This document shows, in pieces, positions 15,761-22,954 of a DNA stretch of 64,000 nt. This DNA comes from Pseudomonas sp. Bout1 (GTDB lineage: Bacteria; Pseudomonadota; Gammaproteobacteria; Pseudomonadales; Pseudomonadaceae). Position numbers and translations under genes: made by a program. The notes beneath the pieces were generated by a model, which was given only the letters and a program-made list of their open reading frames with translations, made no database searches and was not told where the DNA came from. The stretch lies in the NCBI RefSeq assembly GCF_034314165.1, contig NZ_JAVIWK010000001.1, forward strand, positions 1,131,001 to 1,195,000. Reading direction: 5' to 3'. Position 1 is the first letter of the stretch. Each line of letters starts with the position of its first letter.

Positions 15761-16774
15761 TTACTCAGACACGGTGTCCTTGCCCGCCGCCTTGGAGCGA
15801 TACAACGCCTGATCTGCCCTGGCCATCAGGCAGGCGGGGGACTCTTCGTTGCGTCGCTCCACCACGCCCAGGCTCAACGTCACCTTGAATTGGCCCACGG
15901 CGGGCAAGTCCTTGAGTGCAGTGCGCATCCCCTCGGCCAGTTGCCGCGCGGTTTCCAGCGTGCTGTTTGGCGCGATCACCATGAACTCATCGCCGCCCCA
16001 ACGCGCCAGCAAGTCGCCAGGGCGCCTGCAGGCTTCCAGGCATTCCACCACGCGCATCAGGGTTTCATCGCCGACGGCGTGGCCGTGCTGGTCGTTGATA
16101 GGCTTGAAGTCATCAATGTCCATGGCAATCAGTGACAGCGGCGAGCGAAAGCGTTGGGCGCGATCGCACTCCTCCAGCAGCACGCGCTCCAGGCGGTAAC
16201 GATTGGCGACGCGGGTCAAGGCATCGCGTTCGGCCAGGGAGCGATTCTCGTCCAGTTGCAACTGCAGTTGTTGATTAACCCGCGAAAGCTCGCGGGTGCG
16301 CTCGGCCACCAGGGCTTCAAGGGATTGGTTGCGTCGTTCCAATTGTTCGAGAGAGTGCTTGCGCGCCTGGATGCTGCGGTGGACACCGACCATGCGGCCG
16401 ATCGAACCGTCCTGGTTACGTGCGATCACGTAGCCGCGGTCTTCGATCCACAGGTAGGAGCCGTCTTTTTTGAGGCAGCGGTATTCGGCTTGATAGTGCG
16501 TGGTACGGCGGTTGATGTAGTCGTCGAACAACACCATCACCTGCGGGTAGTCCTCGGGATGAATCACGTTTTCCCAAGTGAATACGCTATTTTCCAGCGA
16601 GTGACGGGCGTAACCGAGCATTTCGTACCAGCCGGGGTTGCGGTAGACGAAGCCGGTGTTGGCGTTCCAGTCCCAGATCCCGTCGCTGACCAACTCCATG
16701 ATGGCGTGCAGCACGTCGGCGTTAAGCTCGGAAAAGTCGTTGGTCGACGATTCGCTGCCGGATGTATCGTCCAT
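15761..16774 (-). CDS. PAS-domain diguanylate cyclase
   Basis: The 337-residue cytosolic product has a PAS/PAC sensor (residues about 20-140; DGIWDWNANTGFVYRNPGWYE region and IEDRGYVIARNQDGSI). A coiled-coil linker follows (about 140-180, LEQLERRNQSLEALVAERT). The GGDEF domain (about 180-335) has intact RWGGDEF and the RxxD inhibitory site (RPGD) five residues before it. It should make c-di-GMP and be product-inhibited. It has no membrane helix. It is convergent with the binding-protein gene, 5 bp apart. The PAS ligand or cofactor is unknown. Confidence 0.9.
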   Translation of the reverse strand: MDDTSGSESSTNDFSELNADVLHAIMELVSDGIWDWNANTGFVYRNPGWYEMLGYARHSLENSVFTWENVIHPEDYPQVMVLFDDYINRRTTHYQAEYRCLKKDGSYLWIEDRGYVIARNQDGSIGRMVGVHRSIQARKHSLEQLERRNQSLEALVAERTRELSRVNQQLQLQLDENRSLAERDALTRVANRYRLERVLLEECDRAQRFRSPLSLIAMDIDDFKPINDQHGHAVGDETLMRVVECLEACRRPGDLLARWGGDEFMVIAPNSTLETARQLAEGMRTALKDLPAVGQFKVTLSLGVVERRNEESPACLMARADQALYRSKAAGKDTVSE

Positions 16775-16959
16775 TGCGCGCTCCCTGCGTGGACTGGCTC
16801 CGATGGCCAGTCTAAGTTGACGCCGATACTCCGTGGCTGGCGGTACTGTACAACGGCGCTTCGGCGCTTAGAAAGGGGGGCTTTGGTCTAGTTGGGGCAT
16901 GGCTAAAGGCTACTATTTGTTGTGGCATCGCTTGTTTCGTTCTGCGGTCTGGTCAGCCT

Positions 16960-17268
16960 TCAAATCATTGCCGGCGTTGCGTTCGGATTCGGCACAAGTC
17001 GCACCTCAACCCGTTGTCCCAACGCCCGTGCGGCGCTTGCCAGGGTGGCGAGTGTCATGCCTGCATCGTTCTGATCCAGCGCTCTGTCCACTGCGGTGCG
17101 ACTGGTGTGCATGCGCTCGGCCAGTGCTTTTTTGCTGATGCGCTGGGCTTTCATTGCCTCAGCCAGTTGCCAGGCGATCACACGCTTCAATGCTGCGGCT
17201 GAAACCTCTTCAATGAGCCCCTGTTCGTTAAGGAATTCATCAAAGTCGGAACCAATATGCTTTTTCAA
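16960..17268 (-). CDS. XRE-family regulator, HigA-like antitoxin without a visible toxin
   Basis: The 102-residue product has a helix-turn-helix at about 33-85 (LAEAMKAQRISKKALAERM, TSRTAVDRALDQNDAG, LATLASAARALGQ), as in HigA-type antitoxins that bind their own promoter. The opening KKHIGSDFDEFLNEQG is typical of this group. The only fitting start is TTG at 17268, with no good ribosome site. Only 123 bp separate it from the phosphatase gene upstream and no RelE/HigB-like frame fits there or downstream. It is either an orphan antitoxin or a stand-alone regulator. Confidence 0.7.
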   Translation of the reverse strand: MKKHIGSDFDEFLNEQGLIEEVSAAALKRVIAWQLAEAMKAQRISKKALAERMHTSRTAVDRALDQNDAGMTLATLASAARALGQRVEVRLVPNPNATPAMI

Positions 17269-17391
17269 AGCGTCGCACGTTGCGCTGTAAACAATGGAGA
17301 CTGGAATATTGCGAAAAATGGCAAGAGAAACTGCGTGTTCAGCAGCTTCCGGGAATCACATCGGAAGGTTGTCTGGCGTGGGTAGGAAAAC

Positions 17392-19290
17392 TCACTCCGG
17401 CGCCACCATCTTCGTGCGCGGTGCCCCATTGGCATTGTGCTGATAAATCGCCTCTGGCTGCCCTTGCCGGTTAAAAAACACCTGTCCAATCCCGGCGCTA
17501 TTCCACAGGCGCTCACCCGCCTCGGCGTGTTCCGGAATATGCGGCACAACCTGCATGGGCCGGCGCCGGGTTAGCCAGTTCAGCGGTGAGTGCGGTGAGT
17601 AGAGCCAGCGATTGAGGCGGTCGAACCATTCCAGCAGGCGTGGGGGGAATTCGTTCTTGATGCCGCTGCTGGTGATCTGCCAGATCTTCGGCCCGGCGTT
17701 GCGATGGCGGATCAGCACTTCGTAGACGAACGAGTAATGCACGTCCCCCGACAGGATCACGTAGTTGCCCGGGGTGCGTGAGTGGCGAAAGATATTGAGG
17801 ATCACCTGCGCCGCGCCGCGATGGGCCATCCAGTTTTCGGCGTCTACCAGCAGCGGATAGCCGCACCAGCTGAAGGCCTTTTGCACCGTCTCGATCAGCT
17901 TGACGCCAAAGATAGGCGCAGGTGAAACGATGATCGCCGAGGGGTGATCCAGCAGTTCCTGTTGCAGTTCACTCAAGGCTTCCCAGTCCAGCAGGCCGGA
18001 GGGTTGCTTGAGGTTGAACTCGCTGCGCCAGCGCCGGGTGCGAGTGTCGATAACCACCAGCGCGGGCGTTGTGGGCAGTACGTAGTGCCATTGCTGGAAC
18101 TTCAGCAGTGCCTCCACCAGCTCATCCAAAGCGCCAGTATCCAGATAGTTGTCATGGGTTTGTGTAGCCAACGCCAGGGTTTTGCCCAGCAGCGTGTCAA
18201 ACGCATCCGGATTATTGCCCCAACCCTGGCAGAGCATGTAAGCCAGCAGTGCGTTGCCGATGATGCGCTTGGAAAATGGATGGCCGTAGGCGGTTTCTTC
18301 CCATTGGGCGCTAAGGTTCCAGTCGTCGGTGATGTCGTGGTCATCGAAAATCATCAGGCAGGAGAGGTGGGCGAATACCCTGGCCACGCCGTCCAGGCCT
18401 GCACGAAACTTGTCGATCTGCACCTGCTCATGGGCGTAACGCACCTGTTCTTCGGCGCGCAACCTTGGCGCTCGCGGGTTAACCAGGCCCCACGGCACGG
18501 GCGACCAGGCGAGCAGGTACATTGCTATGACTTCGGCGAAGGTCACCAAGTGGTTGTCGGCGCTGCTGCTGGTGAAAATCGGTTTTTTCACACCGCCAAA
18601 GAAACGCTCGCGCAGGGTCTCGTTACTCTCCAGGGCGGGCAACAGGTCGGCGCGATGGTAGTAGCTGGCGGCGTGCTCGTAGAGCGCTGCGCTGTTGTCG
18701 ACGACGGCGCCGTCGAGGTGCTCGTCGAACAGGCCAAGGCGGGCAACCAGCGCATGAATGGCCCGCAGCATCGGCCCCGCGACATCGTCGGCGTAGACCT
18801 GGTCGCCACTCATCATCAACAACGCCGGGCGCTCTTCGACAGTGGTCGAGTCGGCCAGCAGCCGGTCGACACACAGCAAACCTTCGTCTGCGCTGTGGTG
18901 AGGTTTGCGGCACGAGCCGTGCACCAGTTGGTGGATGCGGCTGTGCAGGACGAAGTTCGGGCTTTGTTCGCCTGGGTAGAGCAGGTGCGGTGCCCACTCG
19001 GCGATGCCGGCATTCTCTACGAGCAAGTCGTAGCCGATGCTCACGTCATGGGGCAGGGCGTCGGCCAGCGGTACGTCGATCAGGTGGATAAACGCCTGGC
19101 GTCCGACGGGCACCACTTGGCAGCGGCTGGCGTCCAGCTCGATATCGAGCGTTTCGCCTTCGGCAATTTGCAGCCTCAGGGTCAACGCCAGGGCGCGACT
19201 TCCTACCAGCCACATCACCAGGCGCCGGGGTTCCAGGCGCCGCAGCAATGGGCCGGCGAGTACAGCGGGAAGTGAGTCGGGGTGAGGCAT
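17392..19290 (-). CDS. PhoD-like metallophosphatase family protein
   Basis: This product of about 632 residues carries the alkaline-phosphatase-D metallophosphatase pattern: MMSGDQVYADD, MIFDDHDITDDWN and LSGDVHYSFVYE, which supply metal-ligand Asp and His residues. An N-terminal beta-sandwich-like region (residues 1-150) precedes the catalytic core. No signal peptide or twin-arginine motif is seen, unlike secreted PhoD, so a cytosolic phosphatase or phosphodiesterase is likely. MPHPDSLPAVLAG at 19290 fits the family start; an ATG at 19335 would add 15 residues. Neither has a strong ribosome site. Substrate unknown. Confidence 0.8.
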   Translation of the reverse strand: MPHPDSLPAVLAGPLLRRLEPRRLVMWLVGSRALALTLRLQIAEGETLDIELDASRCQVVPVGRQAFIHLIDVPLADALPHDVSIGYDLLVENAGIAEWAPHLLYPGEQSPNFVLHSRIHQLVHGSCRKPHHSADEGLLCVDRLLADSTTVEERPALLMMSGDQVYADDVAGPMLRAIHALVARLGLFDEHLDGAVVDNSAALYEHAASYYHRADLLPALESNETLRERFFGGVKKPIFTSSSADNHLVTFAEVIAMYLLAWSPVPWGLVNPRAPRLRAEEQVRYAHEQVQIDKFRAGLDGVARVFAHLSCLMIFDDHDITDDWNLSAQWEETAYGHPFSKRIIGNALLAYMLCQGWGNNPDAFDTLLGKTLALATQTHDNYLDTGALDELVEALLKFQQWHYVLPTTPALVVIDTRTRRWRSEFNLKQPSGLLDWEALSELQQELLDHPSAIIVSPAPIFGVKLIETVQKAFSWCGYPLLVDAENWMAHRGAAQVILNIFRHSRTPGNYVILSGDVHYSFVYEVLIRHRNAGPKIWQITSSGIKNEFPPRLLEWFDRLNRWLYSPHSPLNWLTRRRPMQVVPHIPEHAEAGERLWNSAGIGQVFFNRQGQPEAIYQHNANGAPRTKMVAPE

Positions 19291-19427
19291 CAAGGCAACG
19301 GCTCTGGGCAAGGTTGGGCCGAAAAGGTAGCGCATTCAATGTCAGTGTTTTGTTAAGGCGCGATAGCCGGGAAAGCGGCAAGTTACGCGGCCCTCGCGAG
19401 CCCGAGCTATAAACCTTTCATCTCAAA

Positions 19428-19673
19428 TCATGACCGGGTGGCAGAGGGCTCGCCTTCAGCAATCATCCAGCGCAGTACATCCCCCAGCGCCACACTGTGC
19501 TGGCGCTCGACCCAACGCACACCCTGCGGGCTGTACTGTTCGACATACCGGCTGAGCACCAGGCGGCCTTGTTCGGATGACACACTCAGGCGGGTTTCCC
19601 GGCAGAGCAGGGCGTTGGCCCCGCGTTTGCGAACCCGATGTTGCAGTACCAGTGAGCTGGAGTCAGAAATCAT
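19428..19673 (-). CDS. Small hypothetical protein overlapping mlaA
   Basis: The 81-residue product is not recognised. It has no signal peptide and reads as a small mixed alpha/beta protein (ALLCRETRLSVSSEQGRLVLS, YVEQYSPQGVRWVERQHSV). Its ATG lies inside the last codons of mlaA (11-bp overlap) with AAGGAG seven bases upstream, so it is translated from the mlaA message. A link to lipid-asymmetry maintenance is possible only by position. Confidence 0.65.
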   Translation of the reverse strand: MISDSSSLVLQHRVRKRGANALLCRETRLSVSSEQGRLVLSRYVEQYSPQGVRWVERQHSVALGDVLRWMIAEGEPSATRS

Positions 19674-20451
19674 CGCCGGCTCCTTTTGCGCAACTATCGG
19701 CCTGGGGCGACGTCGCTCCCTGCTTGCCCTCCAGCACAAAGGCCGCGCGGTGTTCGGCCACCACGTTACGCAGCGCACTGTAGTAGTCCGGCAACTTTTG
19801 CAGGCTGTCAGTCAGCGGCAGCAATGACGCTCGCGTATCGACCGTACCGCCCACCAGGCTGAGGGTGCCCAGGGTTTGCACAGTATCGCTGTCGCCCAGC
19901 GGCGCCACCAGGAAGTTCAAGACTTTGCCCGCCGCGTCGCGACTGTTGCCGGTGCCCAGCAAGGGCAGTTCGACGATCGGCCCGTTGCCAATCCCCCACA
20001 CGCCAAAGGTCTGGCCGAAGTCGGCGGTGTGACGAGGGATGCCCAGCGGGTCCGAGACATCGATCAGCCCGACGATCCCTACGGTGGTGTTCACCGCAAA
20101 ACGTCCCAGTGTGTTGATCGAGCGCTGTGGGTTGCCCTGCAACAGGTCGTTGATAAACACCTTGGGCTCGCTGAAGTTACTGGCGAAGTTATGCACACCC
20201 TGCTGGAAAAAGTCCGGCAGGTATCGGTAGCCACGGGCTACAGGTGCAAGGGCGTAGTCGTCCACCGCACGATTGAAGGCGAAGACGCCCCGGTTGACTG
20301 GCTCGGCGGGGTCATACACCGGATAGGAAACCTGTGCGCAGCGTGTGGTACTGGCCACGTTGGCAGGGCTCGCGCAGCCTGTCAGGTAAGACACTGTCAG
20401 CAATAACAACACCTGGCGAGCCAGGTGCTGGGGGTACGTCAGCGGGCGCAT
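19663..20451 (-). CDS. mlaA: MlaA/VacJ outer-membrane lipoprotein
   Basis: The 262-residue lipoprotein has lipobox LTGC (Cys about 25) and the MlaA core: DPAEPVNRGVFAFNRAVDD, RYLPDFFQQGVHNFASN, NDLLQGNPQRSINTLGRF, TADFGQTFGVWGIGNGP and LPLLGTGNSRD. MlaA extracts mislocalised phospholipids from the outer leaflet of the outer membrane and passes them to the Mla chain. The ATG at 20451 places the signal peptide correctly; the frame is open 44 codons further upstream without a better start. It is divergent from the two-component regulator at 20597. Confidence 0.93.
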   Translation of the reverse strand: MRPLTYPQHLARQVLLLLTVSYLTGCASPANVASTTRCAQVSYPVYDPAEPVNRGVFAFNRAVDDYALAPVARGYRYLPDFFQQGVHNFASNFSEPKVFINDLLQGNPQRSINTLGRFAVNTTVGIVGLIDVSDPLGIPRHTADFGQTFGVWGIGNGPIVELPLLGTGNSRDAAGKVLNFLVAPLGDSDTVQTLGTLSLVGGTVDTRASLLPLTDSLQKLPDYYSALRNVVAEHRAAFVLEGKQGATSPQADSCAKGAGDDF

Positions 20452-20596
20452 GGGTTCAGTCTCCGGGAAAAGGAGGCCGATGCTCGCAGGCGTGGCTTGC
20501 ACAAAGATTTCTGCTTTATTGCACGATTGAAATATATGACGGGCCGCGTCGAATGGTTTTAGATGGCGCATCGACAAGACCAAGTGATGCCCGCCG

Positions 20597-21307
20597 GTGA
20601 GCCATCTTTTAATCGTGGACGACGACCTTGAGGTCCTCGCCCTGCTGAAGAAATTTTTCCTGCAACACGGCTACACGGTCGAGACCGCCGCCAATGGGGC
20701 CGACCTGTGGGTGGCCATGGAGCGTGCGCCTGCCGACCTGATCATCCTCGACCTGATGTTGCCGGGAGACAACGGCCTGTTGCTGTGCCAGCGCCTGCGC
20801 CAGCAATACGCGACGCCGGTGATCATGCTGACCGCCATGGGAGAACTCAGTGACCGCGTGGTGGGGCTGGAAATGGGCGCTGATGACTACCTGAGCAAAC
20901 CCTTCGATGCCCGTGAGCTGCTCGCCCGGGTGCGCGCCGTACTGCGTCGCGCCGGAGAAAGTCGGCTCGCCCCGGGTGACACTTCGCGGCCGCTGATTCG
21001 CTTCGCCGGCTGGCAACTGGACCTGACGCGCCGGGAGTTGCGTTCGCCAGACCAGGTGATGATCCCGCTGTCGTCCGGCGAGTTCGACCTGCTGCTGGTA
21101 TTTGTCGAGCACCCTCAGCGCGTGCTGACCCGCGAGCAATTGCTGAACCTGGCGCGTGGCCATAGCCATGACGCGTTCGACCGCAGTATCGACGTGCAGG
21201 TCAGCCGCCTGCGACGCAAGCTGGAGTTCGATACCAAGCGCCCGGCGATGATTCGCACGGTGCGCAACGGCGGTTACCAGTTCACCGTCGCGGTGAGCCG
21301 CTCATGA
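20597..21307 (+). CDS. OmpR-family response regulator
   Basis: The 236-residue product has a receiver domain at 1-120 (acidic IVDDD, phospho-acceptor Asp in LIILDLMLPG, Lys in LSKPFD). A winged-helix DNA-binding domain follows at about 135-232 (LSSGEFDLLLVFVEHPQ, SIDVQVSRLRRKLEFD, IRTVRNGGYQF). The start is GTG at 20597; a nearby ATG at 20587 is out of frame. Its stop overlaps the sensor kinase start (ATGA), so the two are an operon. It is OmpR-like by sequence style; the regulon is unknown. Confidence 0.92.
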   Translation: MSHLLIVDDDLEVLALLKKFFLQHGYTVETAANGADLWVAMERAPADLIILDLMLPGDNGLLLCQRLRQQYATPVIMLTAMGELSDRVVGLEMGADDYLSKPFDARELLARVRAVLRRAGESRLAPGDTSRPLIRFAGWQLDLTRRELRSPDQVMIPLSSGEFDLLLVFVEHPQRVLTREQLLNLARGHSHDAFDRSIDVQVSRLRRKLEFDTKRPAMIRTVRNGGYQFTVAVSRS

Positions 21308-22623
21308 GCCGCTTCAAACCCCGGGACACCGTAGCCCGCTGGATCGCCCTGACCATCCTGGTGGCGATGCTTACCGCGCTGGCCTTCAACGCGCTGTTCT
21401 CGCAACTGGCGGGCGTTTGGGCCCGGCCGCCGCTGGGTGAAACCGGGCTGCTGGAAAAGGTCGCGGTGATCGTACGGATGATTGAGGCGGCAGAGCCGGC
21501 CCAGCGTGTACCACTGACGCAGGCGGTGGGCGATGACAGTTTCAGTGTGAGTTGGTCGGCCACCCGCGCAGGCATTGATGTACCGGTCTTGGCCGACCCG
21601 GGTTTTCATTCCGACCAAGTGTTCAGGCAATTGCTCAAGGGGCCTGAACGGCATATGGAAGCCTATGAACCGTCCGACTGGGCAGGCCCCGGCGGGCATT
21701 ATGCGCTGGTGGTGCAACTGGTAGATCAGTCCTGGCTGATGTTCAGCGCGCCGTCGCGCAGTTGGGGCCTGGCGGAAGGCCCGCGAGGCCTGGTGGTGTT
21801 GGTCATGGTGCTGATTTCCACCGCGCTGGTCACGCTGGTCGCCACTCGGCGCCTGGCCCGGCCGTTGCAGCATTTCGCCCAGGGCGTGCGGCGTTTTGGC
21901 GCTGACTTTCGTGCGCCGCCCATCGAGCCGCTCGGGCCCCATGAAATCCGCCAGGCGATTCTAGCGTTCAACGGCATGCAGGCGCAGTTGCAACACTTCA
22001 TCCAGGACCGCACCCAGATGCTTGCGGCGATTTCCCATGACCTGCGTGCGCCACTGACCCGCCTGCGCCTGCGGGGCGAATTTATCGAGGATGCCGACCA
22101 GCAGCATCGCCTGTTCCGGGATGTCGACGAGATGCAGGCGATGATCAACACCGCCCTGGAGTTCTTTCGCGATGATGCGCGCCTGGAACAAGCCACCCAA
22201 CTGGACTTGGCCGAGCTGCTGCAGACGCTGATCGATGACTACCGCGACCAGGGTACCGACATCACCTTCAACGGCCCGCCACGGCTGGTCTATTTCGGCC
22301 GGCCGCTGGGGCTGAAACGGGTGATGACCAACCTGATGGACAATGCGATCCACTATGGGCTGGCGCCAAAGATTCAACTGCAAGCGGGCGCAGGGAGAGT
22401 GACGGTACGGGTTTTGGACCGTGGCCCGGGCATCCCGCAGGAGCAGCACGAACAGGTGTTCGTGCCGTTTTTTCGGTTGGAAGGCTCCCGCAATAAAAGT
22501 ACGGGCGGTGTCGGTTTGGGGCTCTCCACGGCACGAGCGATCGTGCTGGAACACGGTGGGACGCTGACGCTCGAAAATCGCCCGTGCGGCGGGTTGGCCG
22601 CCGTGGTGGTGTTACCGGTTTAG
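21304..22623 (+). CDS. EnvZ-type sensor histidine kinase
   Basis: The 439-residue inner-membrane kinase has helices at about 12-35 and 158-182, a short periplasmic loop, HAMP, the H-box ISHDLRAPLTRLRLR, N-box NLMDNAIHYG, and G-boxes DRGPGIP and GGVGLGLSTAR. It phosphorylates the regulator encoded by the overlapping upstream gene. The periplasmic part shows no recognised ligand domain. Confidence 0.92.
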   Translation: MSRFKPRDTVARWIALTILVAMLTALAFNALFSQLAGVWARPPLGETGLLEKVAVIVRMIEAAEPAQRVPLTQAVGDDSFSVSWSATRAGIDVPVLADPGFHSDQVFRQLLKGPERHMEAYEPSDWAGPGGHYALVVQLVDQSWLMFSAPSRSWGLAEGPRGLVVLVMVLISTALVTLVATRRLARPLQHFAQGVRRFGADFRAPPIEPLGPHEIRQAILAFNGMQAQLQHFIQDRTQMLAAISHDLRAPLTRLRLRGEFIEDADQQHRLFRDVDEMQAMINTALEFFRDDARLEQATQLDLAELLQTLIDDYRDQGTDITFNGPPRLVYFGRPLGLKRVMTNLMDNAIHYGLAPKIQLQAGAGRVTVRVLDRGPGIPQEQHEQVFVPFFRLEGSRNKSTGGVGLGLSTARAIVLEHGGTLTLENRPCGGLAAVVVLPV

Positions 22624-22637
22624 CAGGGCATGTACGC

Positions 22638-22814
22638 TCAGAGCAAGCTGCCGCCCAAGCCGCTTAACGCACCGCCTTGTTTTTTGCCCGACGGCTCTTC
22701 CTTGGATGGGGAGGACGGTTGGACGGGCTCGACGGGTTGAACCGGCTGAACCGGCTGAACGGCTTGATAAGGTTGAATCAGGCTTTGGTTATGGAAAACG
22801 TTACCAACGATCAT
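22638..22814 (-). CDS. Small PVQP-repeat protein (58 aa)
   Basis: This short frame has a good ribosome site (AAGAGGT, 6 bases before ATG 22814). The product begins MIVGNVFHNQSLIQPY, then has a proline-rich stretch of QPV/EPV repeats (QPVQPVQPVEPVQP), a Ser/Lys-rich part and a glycine-rich tail GGALSGLGGSLL. The repeat is written in near-identical 9-base units (GAACCGGCT on the plus strand). No family was recognised. It lies downstream of bphP on the same strand with a 140-bp gap. The composition suggests an unstructured peptide. Confidence 0.6.
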   Translation of the reverse strand: MIVGNVFHNQSLIQPYQAVQPVQPVQPVEPVQPSSPSKEEPSGKKQGGALSGLGGSLL

Positions 22815-22954
22815 GGGTGTACCTCTTGTTAAACGGGAAGGTTGCGTTGCGCATCAGCTCCCTCTGAGTACGTCCTGATCTGTGGCGGTGGCCCGGTACA
22901 GCGTTCCGGGTCATCGGGTTTCCATTTGCTTCGCCGTCTCAACCGGTGGCGGTT

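Noticed and set aside
17265..17549. Possible RelE/HigB toxin partner of the HigA-like gene
   Set aside because: The frame overlaps the phosphatase gene and its Arg-rich translation has no toxin pattern.
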